The translations under genes were made by a program, and so were the position numbers. Of a stretch of DNA of 64,000 nucleotides, positions 37,529 through 45,919 are shown one piece after another; within the stretch, counting starts at the first letter, position 1; the number at the start of each line of letters is the position of its first letter. The stretch is from NCBI RefSeq assembly GCF_000023465.1, contig NC_014041.1:4703501-4767500 (forward strand), in the 5' to 3' direction. Below the pieces are notes generated by a model that had not been told where the DNA came from, did no database searches, and saw only the letters and a program-made list of their open reading frames with translations. This stretch comes from Zunongwangia profunda SM-A87 (GTDB lineage: Bacteria > Bacteroidota > Bacteroidia > Flavobacteriales > Flavobacteriaceae).

Positions 37529-38764
37529 TTATTTTCCTTTAAAAAGATATGCGCTCTTAAGCTTATATTGCTTCGAGGTATCTTTATCTATAATTCTTAA
37601 TTCTACGATGTTATTATTATATAATAAGGACTGTGCACGACAAAAGTCTATATTGCTTTTTATAATTAATCCATTCACTGCAACAAGTTTCTGGCCGAGT
37701 TCAATTCCTATTTTTTGAGCTGGAGAATCTTCAATTAATGTAGATATGTATGCTGATTCATGTTGCGAATCAAATTTTACATGGACACCAAACATCTTAT
37801 CCATAAAATCAATACTGTCCTTTGGAGATAATATAAGCTTATCATCTTTCCAGCTAATGGTTGTTTTAAATTTTTTAAAAAAACCTAAGCCCAGTAAGTT
37901 TAAATCACCCTTGCGAGAACTTGTAGGAAAATTATTTACTTCGAAGCTTGTATTTGAAAATTTCAATGTATCCAGTAAATAAATCTTTTCTTGAGCTACT
38001 GTTTTTGATTGCTCACCAAGACCATGTGATCCCTCTCCAAATATAGTTTTCGATCTTAGAATCAAAGAGTCTCTAATAATTAGATTTTCATTCAGACTTA
38101 GATGCCCACTATTCCCAAGATCTACAGACACTTCGATATCTTTCGATTTATGAGATATCCTTACCGGAATATGCAATTGATGTCCATAAGAGTTCTGTTC
38201 CAAATCGAACTGTAGATCTGAAGAAGAAATTTTTTGATCACTTAGCTCTTTGGTAACTATAAGTACTTGCTTTTCAAAATCAATTTGCCAAACCATATGC
38301 CTCATAACGCCAATTCCAATAATACCATAAGCATCCGGGCATTGATTATTAATTGAAGTAACCTGAAAATTAAGGTCGGTAAGTTTTAAGTTGCCTATCT
38401 CCAATTGATCGACCTCTTTAATTTCGGACCAAAAAAAGTTACCAGAAGATCCAAAGCTTGGGGTGTAGCCATTATCATTTAAATCGAAATCATCCTCAAA
38501 ACGCTCGAAAACAACATTAGAAGCTCCGCTGTCTAAAATAAAAGGATAGGTCTTTTTTTCTTTCCCAGAACCTACATCAATGAGAATATGGCCGGAATTG
38601 GACAAACGAAATGGAATAGTGTCATGAGTTCCGTGAAATTCAAGTTTAGCATCAGATAACTCCGATAAACCTGAAGTAAAATAGAAAATAGAACCTATGA
38701 GTACAATGAGAACTAAAATGGTGGCAAAAAATCCCCATTTTAATATTTTGATTATAAATTTCAC
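37529..38764 (-). CDS. Membrane-anchored retropepsin-like aspartyl protease with PDZ domain
   Basis: 411 aa from a GTG start at 38764 (no ATG nearby). An N-terminal transmembrane helix (about 9-31) is followed by a pepsin-like pair: ILDSGASNVVF (D-S-G) in lobe 1 and VDLGNSGHLSL in lobe 2. A C-terminal PDZ domain (about 325-405: GVHVKFDSQHESAYIS, GQKLVAVNGLIIKS) completes it. This layout is known in Bacteroidota as aspartyl protease-PDZ proteins. It is packed between the C39 exporter (23 bases) and a CPBP gene (17 bases). It may trim or degrade exported peptides, or act in immunity; its real role is unknown. Confidence 0.8.
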   Translation of the reverse strand: MKFIIKILKWGFFATILVLIVLIGSIFYFTSGLSELSDAKLEFHGTHDTIPFRLSNSGHILIDVGSGKEKKTYPFILDSGASNVVFERFEDDFDLNDNGYTPSFGSSGNFFWSEIKEVDQLEIGNLKLTDLNFQVTSINNQCPDAYGIIGIGVMRHMVWQIDFEKQVLIVTKELSDQKISSSDLQFDLEQNSYGHQLHIPVRISHKSKDIEVSVDLGNSGHLSLNENLIIRDSLILRSKTIFGEGSHGLGEQSKTVAQEKIYLLDTLKFSNTSFEVNNFPTSSRKGDLNLLGLGFFKKFKTTISWKDDKLILSPKDSIDFMDKMFGVHVKFDSQHESAYISTLIEDSPAQKIGIELGQKLVAVNGLIIKSNIDFCRAQSLLYNNNIVELRIIDKDTSKQYKLKSAYLFKGK

Positions 38765-38787
38765 CTATCTTTAATTTAATCTATTTT

Positions 38788-40956
38788 TTATAGGGCATAC
38801 TGTTCTATTATTGGAAATTGTTGCTTCCATAGTTGATAATATTTATCCCGTTTTTCGAATAAACTTTCATGGTTCCCTTCTTCAATTACTTTCCCTTCTT
38901 CCAGAACTACTATTTTGTCAGCATTAACTACGGTGCTCAATCTGTGGGCGATTATAATTATTGTTTTATTTTGTTTACGCAGTTCATCTATGGTATTTTG
39001 AATATAATTTTCAGAAGAACTATCTAAAGATGATGTAGCTTCATCTAATACTAATATCTCAGGATTTTTATAAAGGGCTCTGGCAATAGCAATACGTTGT
39101 TTTTGACCTCCAGAAAGGCTTGCTCCATTTTCACCGAGATAAGTATTGAATCCATTTGGCAATTTTTCAATAAAATCTATAATACCTATAGACTGACATA
39201 TATTAATTATGCGTTGCATGTGAGGCTGAAATTCTCCAACCGCAATATTTTCAATAACATTACCCGCAAATAAATCTATTTTTTGAGGTACAACACTAAC
39301 TAAATTTCTTAAACTTTCATTTTCGATATATTTTAAATCATTTTTTCCTATATAAATATGACCATTTTGTATAGGATAGATATTTTGCAATAATGAAATT
39401 AGTGTGCTTTTTCCAGATCCACTTTCTCCAACAATTGCTGTAATCTCGCCTTTTAATATATTTAAATTGAAATTTTTGAAAACATCTACCCGGCTACCAT
39501 ATCTAAAATCAACATTCTTAAACATGATATCACCAATCATATCAGGCTCCAATTTCATTTTATTTTCTGCTTCTTCCCTTTCTAAATCCATAATCTCGAA
39601 AAGACGATCTGCTGCTATTAAGGCATTTTGTATTTGTTTATTCGCCCCAATTAATTCGGCGACAGGACCTGTTAAATAGCCTACAATTGCATAAAAGGAT
39701 AATAACTCTCCTGCGGTAATTTCCTGATTGATGACAAAATAGGAACCTGTCCAAAGCAAGATTATGGTAAAAACACGGGCAATAAACTGAGAGCCCGTAG
39801 AAGAGAATATACTATTTAAAGCAGATTTATAGCCTGTTTGGAGTAAACTTACAAAACGAGTTTCCGTTTTTATATTTGAAAAATCTTCAATCCCAAATCT
39901 CTTTATTGTACCTACGCTATTTAAGGATTCTACCAGCTGACTTTCTAAATCCGCTGATTTTTCCATAACATTACGTTCTACTTTCTTATTCAATTTATTG
40001 GTAATTAAATAAACTATGCCATAGAAAGGAATGATTAAGGTCATTATTAACGCCAGTTTCCAATAAAATGTAAACATTAGCGCAAAAGAAAAAATAACTA
40101 TTAAAACGTTTACGGTTAAATTAAGCGCAACCCCATTTATAAAGTTTCTGATTTTTACAGCATCATTGATTCTTGAAATAATTTCCCCAACTCTCATGGT
40201 ATCGAAAAACTGCTGTGGTAATTTTAATAAATGCTTATAATAACCAAGGATTAATCTGACATCAATTTGTTGTCCGGTTTTAACCAAAAAAACGTCTTTA
40301 AATATACTTATCACTATTTGCAATGCTAACAGAATAAGCATAATTATGCTTAAAAGATTAAGCAAATTGATATTACCACCTACCAGAACATAATCAGTAA
40401 TTTTTTGAATATAAATGGATGTTGAAAAACCTAACAAAGTATAGACAAGAGCGCCAAAAAAAGCCTGAACAAGCACAAACTTATGGGGTTTTAATAGAAA
40501 CCAAAATCGCTTAAAAACCGATACTTTTTCATTCCTCGATGTAAATTCCTCGTTAGGTAGTAGAAGTACTAAAACACCCGTCCACTCTTTTTTAAATTCC
40601 TCATGGGATTTTTTATGAAATTTCCCATCCCCGGGATCCATAATTTTCACATAAGATTTAGTGACCTCGTAAATAACCACATAATGCTGTAATCGTTCTT
40701 TTACGATTATATGAGCGATGGCAGGTTTGGGAATTTTATACAAACTATCAAAATCACCACGAACACCTTTAGCCTCAAAGCCTAATTTTTTAGCGGCTTC
40801 AAGTAACCCCAATACATTAGTTCCTTTTTTATCGGTACTAGCATATTGTCTTATACGGGCAATAGGTGTTTCTAATTTATAATGTGCAGAAATTGAAGCG
40901 AGACATGCAGCACCACAATCTGTAATGTCGTGCTGCTTTATAGTAATTTTTGGCAT
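38788..40956 (-). CDS. Peptidase-containing ABC transporter (C39, bacteriocin-type exporter)
   Basis: The 722-aa product has an N-terminal C39 Cys-protease domain (KQHDITDCGAACLASI with Cys14; His in QHYVVIYE; Asp in IMDPGDG), then an ABC transmembrane domain of six helices (about 160-450). The ATPase that follows has Walker A GESGSGKST, signature LSGGQKQR and Walker B ILVLDEAT. Such PCATs cleave double-glycine leaders while exporting the mature peptide. Two GG-leader peptides and an HlyD adaptor are encoded 2-4 kb upstream on the same strand, completing the pathway except for a TolC-like channel. A 1.07-kb gap before it means that it probably has its own promoter. Confidence 0.95.
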   Translation of the reverse strand: MPKITIKQHDITDCGAACLASISAHYKLETPIARIRQYASTDKKGTNVLGLLEAAKKLGFEAKGVRGDFDSLYKIPKPAIAHIIVKERLQHYVVIYEVTKSYVKIMDPGDGKFHKKSHEEFKKEWTGVLVLLLPNEEFTSRNEKVSVFKRFWFLLKPHKFVLVQAFFGALVYTLLGFSTSIYIQKITDYVLVGGNINLLNLLSIIMLILLALQIVISIFKDVFLVKTGQQIDVRLILGYYKHLLKLPQQFFDTMRVGEIISRINDAVKIRNFINGVALNLTVNVLIVIFSFALMFTFYWKLALIMTLIIPFYGIVYLITNKLNKKVERNVMEKSADLESQLVESLNSVGTIKRFGIEDFSNIKTETRFVSLLQTGYKSALNSIFSSTGSQFIARVFTIILLWTGSYFVINQEITAGELLSFYAIVGYLTGPVAELIGANKQIQNALIAADRLFEIMDLEREEAENKMKLEPDMIGDIMFKNVDFRYGSRVDVFKNFNLNILKGEITAIVGESGSGKSTLISLLQNIYPIQNGHIYIGKNDLKYIENESLRNLVSVVPQKIDLFAGNVIENIAVGEFQPHMQRIINICQSIGIIDFIEKLPNGFNTYLGENGASLSGGQKQRIAIARALYKNPEILVLDEATSSLDSSSENYIQNTIDELRKQNKTIIIIAHRLSTVVNADKIVVLEEGKVIEEGNHESLFEKRDKYYQLWKQQFPIIEQYAL

Positions 40957-42028
40957 ATTTTTTTAAATATTTCGCATAGATAGGAAAGTCCACTGCAGAA
41001 TGTTTGCAGGGAATTATAAATATTGAATAAATGAATTGCTTAAAATTTCAATGGTATTCCTGAACGAAGTTAACAGGAATTTCCGCCTAATTAAAAAATG
41101 GCAATATTTATAAAAATTTTGATTATCCGTAATTTGTAATATTTCGTTTTTTCTTCCTTCCGGACTTGATCCGGAATCTCATACTGTAGTAAGAAACAAG
41201 CTATTGTAGTGAGACCGTGAATCAAGTTCAGGGTTACAAAACGTGATTATAATCTATTGCGGACATTCAATAAAAATTTAACACAAATCAGAATAATAAA
41301 CGGCGGAGGATGAAATTATTTTAAAAAATTTGTAATGGCTATAAATTCAAAGTAAGATAAGGCATTTAGAATAAATTCAAGCACACATAAGATGTATGTC
41401 TATGCAAGCTTGGAATCCTAATAATATCATGCAAACGGGACAATATGAAATCCTATTTTTTGAAGTTCATTAAAATCAAGGTTAGTAAGGATTGTATAAC
41501 TCATTAAGCATATAAAAAGTAAAGATAGAAAACCAGAAGTCACTTTAACCGCAGAGGTGTTGGTAATTTGGAAAGTATTATTATCATCATTAATAAATCT
41601 AAAGCCCTAAGATCAAAAAAAATCAAACTTTTGGGATTGAAATAGAAATGCATTATTATTACTTCATATAGCCACACTAATGTCCATCATATTCTCTACA
41701 GCACTGAGAATTTCCATCATAAGTGATTCTATTTATTAACTCAAAAGAGTTGTTGAAAAAAATTTGTATTCAAGTGCAGAATTATATCGTAACAGAAGTT
41801 CAAAAGTTTCTTTGAAAATAATATTTAGTACCTCTCCCACCACTTCCGTTTCGAAGACAAAGGCTCAGTTTTATATATTAATTTTGAAAAGTGATTTTCT
41901 CAGGAATGAAGTTTGCATTAAACTGTTTTAAACAAATTTTGAAAGCTTATTCTTTCTTCTAAATTAAAAGGGACTTATAATACTAGAGGATAAACGCTAA
42001 AGATCTTTACAGTATGTACCTGTCTAAT
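40957..42028. other. 1.07-kb AT-rich gap with no confident gene
   Basis: I see no gene on either strand; the longest frames are under 40 codons or have no start. It contains the imperfect inverted-repeat element at 41161-41230. The segment between two genes of one system looks like decayed DNA, possibly former peptide or immunity genes, but no homology can be shown by eye. Promoter elements for the exporter must lie in the first ~150 bases. Confidence 0.6.
41161..41230. repeat. Imperfect ACTTGAT inverted repeat (REP-like)
   Basis: The left end CGGACTTGATCCGGAATCTC and the right end (reverse complement TGAACTTGATTCACGGTCTC) share 13 of 20 bases, including ACTTGAT and TCTC. Between them lie ATACTGTAGT and CTATTGTAGT. 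GC is higher than in the surroundings. This is the look of a dispersed intergenic palindromic element; copy number in the genome is unknown. Confidence 0.45.
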
Positions 42029-42643
42029 TTATTTATTTCGTAAAAAAGAATTCAAACCTGAAAATTTGGTAACAAATAAGAGTATTATAAATATTATAAC
42101 TCGGGAGTAAAAACTCCAAATTCCTCCTTCAAAACCATATGCTCCACCATTTAAATACTCTAATGAGTGAAAATTAGTGACGAATATACTGTAATAAGCA
42201 CTCCCACTCATTGGGATACCAAAGAAAATTTGAGTATAGTTCCAACCAAAATGTAAGCCAAAAGGTAACCATATCTCTTTTGTTTTTACAAAAGCATAAG
42301 AATAAATAATACCTCCAAGAAAATGAGAAATCAATGCGATTATTGTAATATAAGAATTCCCTAAATGTACCAATGAAAAGATTAGGCTTCCAACCAGAAT
42401 TGCAAGCCAATTAAGCTTAAATGCTTTAATTAAAAAAGTTAGCAAAACGAATCGAAAGATAACTTCCTCAAAAAAACCAGTTGCTATTGAGCTTAAAAAT
42501 GGATGAATCAATAATGATATATCCTTACAACCTATAGTATAAATTGAGGCAAGCCCCAGTAATTTTTGCAAGAAAATATTTACTAGAATCGAAGCAAATG
42601 CTATAAATGAGCCAGCTAAAAAAAAAAATAATTTAGACTTCAC
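42029..42643 (-). CDS. CPBP-family intramembrane protease (possible immunity), 204 aa
   Basis: GTG start at 42643. The short polytopic protein has FFEEVIFRFVLL (EExxxR), SLVHLGNSY and LHFGWNYTQIFFG as the three conserved CPBP blocks. It lies directly downstream of the two GG-peptide genes, behind their terminator, so it may be expressed by read-through. It is a clear paralogue of the 36.7-kb CPBP protein (both have a YLNGG/FNGG-GFEG segment). One CPBP gene per peptide would fit a self-immunity role. Confidence 0.83.
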   Translation of the reverse strand: MKSKLFFFLAGSFIAFASILVNIFLQKLLGLASIYTIGCKDISLLIHPFLSSIATGFFEEVIFRFVLLTFLIKAFKLNWLAILVGSLIFSLVHLGNSYITIIALISHFLGGIIYSYAFVKTKEIWLPFGLHFGWNYTQIFFGIPMSGSAYYSIFVTNFHSLEYLNGGAYGFEGGIWSFYSRVIIFIILLFVTKFSGLNSFLRNK

Positions 42644-42697
42644 TGTAATCTTTGCTTTCTTATGTACGTTTAGAGTCTTTTCAATTTAAATAAAAAT

Positions 42698-42758
42698 AAC
42701 AGGAGTCTCCTTAATTTTAACCTACCATTTGAAAAGCTAAAATAAGGAGAATCCTGTT
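42698..42758 (-). terminator. Long-stem terminator after GG-peptide genes
   Basis: AACAGGA, CTCCTTA and further bases (42698-42720) pair with TAAGGAG and TCCTGTT (42742-42758), with one small internal mismatch. On the minus strand the stem is followed by ATTTTTATTT. It ends 22 bases downstream of the second peptide gene's stop. Confidence 0.82.
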
Positions 42759-42780
42759 AGAAGTCAATTCCTGACTCGTT

Positions 42781-42963
42781 TTATAATATACCTGGTCTAT
42801 AAGGCATTCCACTCTCAATACGACGTGCCTGATCGTCAGCATATGATTGGAAAGCATAGCCTAAAAACTTAAACACGGCTTCAGTTACACCATCTCCCCC
42901 ATTAATTTCCATTAGATTTTCCTCATTAAGAGTAGTCAAATTCATATCGTTTAATATTTTCAT
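42781..42963 (-). CDS. Double-glycine leader peptide (bacteriocin-like) A
   Basis: This is a 60-aa peptide. The leader is MKILNDMNLTTLNEENLMEINGG, with the usual L(-12)xxL/E(-8)xxM/L(-4)xx-GG pattern; a predicted 37-residue product DGVTEAVFKFLGYAFQ... follows, amphipathic at first and then charged. It lacks cysteines, so no lanthionine or disulfide is expected. It would be cleaved after GG and exported by the C39 ABC protein. The peptide gene B lies 19 bases upstream, and the terminator 22 bases downstream. The antimicrobial or signalling role is inferred. Confidence 0.85.
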   Translation of the reverse strand: MKILNDMNLTTLNEENLMEINGGDGVTEAVFKFLGYAFQSYADDQARRIESGMPYRPGIL

Positions 42964-42982
42964 TTTTTGATTATTTAAAATT

Positions 42983-43168
42983 TTATCTTGCAGCTTTTGC
43001 AGCTTCCATTCCTTCTTTAAATGCTTCTACGTTGGCATCCCAATCAGCAACTACATTATATGCAAAAGTAGCCACGGCTGCTTGCCAAAGCCAAGAATAG
43101 CCTCCATTTATTTCTTTACTGTGTTCAGTGCTTAAGGATTGAACACCGAAACTTTCTAAATTTTTCAT
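42983..43168 (-). CDS. Double-glycine leader peptide (bacteriocin-like) B
   Basis: This is a 61-aa peptide. The leader SFGVQSLSTEHSKEINGG ends in GG at residues 22-23, then a product of about 38 residues starts YSWLWQAAVATFAYNVVADW and ends in an Ala/Lys-rich helix (FKEGMEAAKAAR). The leader core (L-S/T-x-E...EINGG) matches peptide A, so both serve the same exporter. No cysteine is present. Two adjacent GG peptides of unlike cores suggest a two-peptide bacteriocin or two independent signals. Confidence 0.85.
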   Translation of the reverse strand: MKNLESFGVQSLSTEHSKEINGGYSWLWQAAVATFAYNVVADWDANVEAFKEGMEAAKAAR

Positions 43169-43221
43169 TAAAATTATAGTTTTAAATTAATAGATTTGAT
43201 AAACATTTTCTGCGCAGAATG

Positions 43222-43563
43222 TTATTTGTTATAAAAGTAAGGTTGGTCACCGCACAAACCTTGCAGCGAAAAACTTTTTCCAGAAAAATAAGAACCAGCA
43301 AAAATTTCTGTCAACTCATTATCACTAATTACAGCAACTGAAATATTTACTTTTAGATCAAAACTATTGCAATAGTAGTAAGTCTTACTTCTTCTACTAT
43401 AGCAAATATCTGCCTGATAATCTTTAAGCTGCTCTATCAAATTATATACAAGCCTTTCACTCACATTCATCTTATTTGAAATTTCCTTTGGAGAGCCTGT
43501 ATTTTCCATTTCAATCATTTCATGTAATTGCTGCAAGCGCTCTAAATTTTTGATCGTTTTCAT
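43222..43563 (-). CDS. Small HTH protein linked to GG peptides
   Basis: The 113-aa product has an N-terminal helix-turn-helix at about 8-50 (MIEMENTGSPKEISNKMNVS then ERLVYNLIEQLKDY), of the HTH_11/DeoR-like kind. A short C-terminal part follows with YYYCNSFDLKVNISVAVIS. It lies 53 bases before the peptide genes and 22 bases after the HlyD gene on the same strand. Homologues beside GG peptides are common in Flavobacteriia as far as I recall, but no function is assigned. It may regulate peptide genes. Confidence 0.7.
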   Translation of the reverse strand: MKTIKNLERLQQLHEMIEMENTGSPKEISNKMNVSERLVYNLIEQLKDYQADICYSRRSKTYYYCNSFDLKVNISVAVISDNELTEIFAGSYFSGKSFSLQGLCGDQPYFYNK

Positions 43564-43585
43564 AGGTTAATTATAAGAATTGTGG

Positions 43586-44731
43586 TTATACATTAGCCGG
43601 ATTTACCCAGTCATCTACTTTATCATATAATAATTGATATAGAGTCCTTTTTGTAATTAAGAAGCGAGAGGTAAAAGTCATTCCTTTCTTTAGCTCACCT
43701 TTTACTCCATTTTTAAGCTTTAAATGTTTCTCCTCAATTTTACACCTAATTTTAAATAATGGGGTATTATCCATAAGCTCAATATCCTTATTAATTTCCA
43801 AAATTTCACCATGAGCTAAACCCCATTGATTATAGTTATACGCGTCAATTTGAAATATCACCTGGTTGGTTTTATCAATTAAACCAATATCAGATGGAGA
43901 TATATAACATTCAGCAATTAAGTCTGAAGAAGGTGAAATCTCAGCTAACTGTGTACCTTGGGATATAAAGCTTCCTTGCGATAAATATCGAGTATTCATC
44001 AAAGTACCAGTTACTGGAGCTGTAATAAAATACTGCGATTTATTTTGAAGAAGTTGCTTGGTATTACTTTGAATATCTTCTAACTTGTCATTATAACTTA
44101 TTAATTGTGATTGCCACTTATTTTTTTGCTGACTTTTTAAAGTCTGTATATTACTCTTAGTTAGATTATACTCAGATTCTATATTTTCGAACTCAGAAGC
44201 TGCGATAACTCCCTTATTAAATAGTGTTTTATGACGTATAAACTTTTTCTCTAAACGATCAAGTTTCGTTTGAGCTTCTATAAGTAATTGTTCATATTCC
44301 AGAAAATCTGACCGATATTTATTAGATGAAATTCGAGAAAGAATCGGATTATTATAGGCTAAAAGATATCTCAGATCTTTTTGGTATTCTTTAATCTCTA
44401 CTATTTGATCTCGAGAAAAACTGAGTTGTTCATCAATAATTGTACTTTCAATAAAAAGAAGGGTATCCCCTTTTTTTACAGTCTTATTATTCTCAATATT
44501 AGAATAGACAACTCTACCCGAGTTGATTGAACTGACACTACTTCTTTCTAAATTTGGTTTTATAATTCCTTGGCTGGAAGTATAAACATCAACTTTTATA
44601 AAAGGTAAGGAAACCAGACCACCAATTATTAAAAGAAGTAATAAACTATAAATTATTTTACTCTTTACAGTATGCCTGAATTTAAAAACCTCAGCAGTAT
44701 TCTCTATAATTTCTTTCGGAAAAATTTTCAC
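43586..44731 (-). CDS. HlyD-family secretion adaptor for GG peptides
   Basis: 381 aa from a GTG start. A cytoplasmic N-tail, one transmembrane helix (about 27-48), lipoyl half-motif (SSQGIIKPNLERSSV region, INSGRVVYSNIENNKTVKKG), a long coiled coil (about 105-215), a second half-motif (ITAPVTGTLMNTRYLSQGSF) and a beta-barrel domain are present. It bridges the C39 ABC exporter to an outer-membrane TolC-like channel. It heads the minus-strand run adaptor-HTH-peptides; a 17-bp palindrome shared with the regulator lies 126 bases before its start. Confidence 0.9.
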   Translation of the reverse strand: MKIFPKEIIENTAEVFKFRHTVKSKIIYSLLLLLIIGGLVSLPFIKVDVYTSSQGIIKPNLERSSVSSINSGRVVYSNIENNKTVKKGDTLLFIESTIIDEQLSFSRDQIVEIKEYQKDLRYLLAYNNPILSRISSNKYRSDFLEYEQLLIEAQTKLDRLEKKFIRHKTLFNKGVIAASEFENIESEYNLTKSNIQTLKSQQKNKWQSQLISYNDKLEDIQSNTKQLLQNKSQYFITAPVTGTLMNTRYLSQGSFISQGTQLAEISPSSDLIAECYISPSDIGLIDKTNQVIFQIDAYNYNQWGLAHGEILEINKDIELMDNTPLFKIRCKIEEKHLKLKNGVKGELKKGMTFTSRFLITKRTLYQLLYDKVDDWVNPANV

Positions 44732-44856
44732 AAGTACCGGGATTTAGATTGATTCAACCTCTTTTTTGTAAGTTTAAACCTTAAAAAAAGGTTAAAAAGC
44801 TGATCGCAATCTAAAAAAACACAACACATCTTAAGCTTGATAAAACCACGTTATTA

Positions 44857-44873
44857 ATGTGGTTTTACCACAT
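44857..44873 (-). promoter_or_regulatory. Shared 17-bp palindrome upstream of the secretion operon
   Basis: ATGTGGTTTTACCACAT: arms ATGTGGT/ACCACAT around TTT. The identical 17 bases occur at 45821-45837 upstream of the LytTR gene. A further AAAACCAC half-element lies just before it at 44842-44849. The position (126 bases before the adaptor start) suits an activator or repressor site. Confidence 0.7.
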
Positions 44874-44889
44874 TTAACAAATGAGTGAA

Positions 44890-45120
44890 TCAAGTAAATA
44901 ACGGTATACTTTGGTTTTGAGGGAGATATGTTTGTATTAATTTTTTTAGTATAGCTTTTAAAATGCGAGGCGATATATAACCACTCTTCCTAGCTTTTTC
45001 AAGCAATGCTTCATCTCCTCCTTGTTTAACGTACATAATCTCCTTTAGTCTTCTTTTTCGATCTTCTACCGCCCTTAGGGAAAGAGGAACATCAAGGGGA
45101 TATATCTTTGGTTTTGGTAC
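44890..45120 (-). pseudogene. Out-of-frame C-terminal extension of the LytTR regulator
   Basis: One base off the frame of the upstream gene, an open frame runs from 45120 to a TGA at 44890-44892. It reads KIYPLDVPLSLRAVEDRKRR, later GGDEALLEKARKSGYISP and LKAILKKL. It has no start codon of its own near its beginning, and its first residues complete the LytTR beta-strand that the upstream frame breaks off. The frames overlap only in 45095-45120, so one frameshift there would join them into a protein of about 287 aa. Frameshift mutation, sequence error or programmed shift are all possible. Confidence 0.65.
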
Positions 45121-45754
45121 TTAAAATGCATATTTGCTTGCCAAAACTTATTTTAGAGATATACTTAGAATTGACAATATATTTATGGTGAATTCGTACG
45201 AAGTTTTCTGACAAGGCATCTTCGAAAGTTTTGAGGGTTTTAAAGGCACTTATACGCCTGTTATCGCACAAAACGAAATCAGTAGTGTTATTATCAGCTT
45301 CAAGATAAATGATATCATTAGTTTTTATTAAAGTGTAATCTTTATATGATTTCAAACAAATAGTCTTCTCCGAATTTTCCCGCTCCTTATTTAATAAAAT
45401 TCCTAAAGCCGTTTTTCGCAATTCAGCTTCCTCTCCAGGTTTCAATAGAAAGTCATAAAATTTATTCTTTATAGCCATATATGCTTTTAGCATCTCTACA
45501 GAAAGTGCTACAAAAAGAATTTCTTTTCCGCTAAATTCCTGAACTTCTTTACAAAATGAATAGGGACTTCCATTGCAACATTGTTGATCAACATTTATAA
45601 ATAAAATATCAGGATGATATTTTAGAATGGGGTTCATTGATTTCTCGAAACTTTCACTTAAACCGACACAGTGGTAATCATCGTACTCTCCAAATACTTC
45701 TTGGATCATACGTATCATATTCTTATCAGATTCTATTATATAGTAAGAAAGCAA
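45092..45754 (-). CDS. LytTR-type response regulator, apparently frameshifted
   Basis: The 220-aa product starts at a TTG (45754); a stop lies directly upstream and the receiver fold begins at once (YYIIESDKNM), so no better start exists. The receiver domain (about 1-120) has the phospho-Asp candidate in ILFINVD and FLLKPG as the Lys-Pro switch. The LytTR DNA-binding domain (about 130-220) has DIIYLEADNNTTDFVL, NFVRIHHKYIVNSKYI and then breaks off at LSTKTKDISP, before its last strand, which continues one frame over. It lies upstream of the GG-peptide operon and probably controls it. No histidine kinase is nearby. Confidence 0.82.
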   Translation of the reverse strand: MLSYYIIESDKNMIRMIQEVFGEYDDYHCVGLSESFEKSMNPILKYHPDILFINVDQQCCNGSPYSFCKEVQEFSGKEILFVALSVEMLKAYMAIKNKFYDFLLKPGEEAELRKTALGILLNKERENSEKTICLKSYKDYTLIKTNDIIYLEADNNTTDFVLCDNRRISAFKTLKTFEDALSENFVRIHHKYIVNSKYISKISFGKQICILSTKTKDISP

Positions 45755-45813
45755 TCAGAAAGTTTTTTACAAAACTAGTCCTCACTTAGAAATGTTTACC
45801 TTGGTTTTATACC

Positions 45814-45844
45814 ATAAATTATGTGGTTTTACCACATAATTTAT
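45814..45844 (-). promoter_or_regulatory. Extended palindrome upstream of the LytTR gene
   Basis: Arms of 14 bases (ATAAATTATGTGGT and its complement) flank a TTT centre, a perfect 31-base dyad whose core is the same 17 bases as at 44857-44873. A second looser dyad, TGGTTTTATACCA, adjoins it at 45802-45814. It lies 60 bases before the regulator's start and suggests autoregulation together with the secretion operon. Confidence 0.72.
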
Positions 45845-45919
45845 TTAACCGTTCAATTGTAGTTCAGAGGCAATAATCCAATTCATTGATAGAATAGTTC
45901 TGCTAACAATAAATTGACT

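Noticed and set aside
41240..41313. Plus-strand frame ending LTQIRIINGGG and a stop, like a double-glycine leader
   Set aside because: It is on the opposite strand to all GG-peptide genes, has no start codon in frame, and ends at once after GG. Probably chance or too decayed to support.
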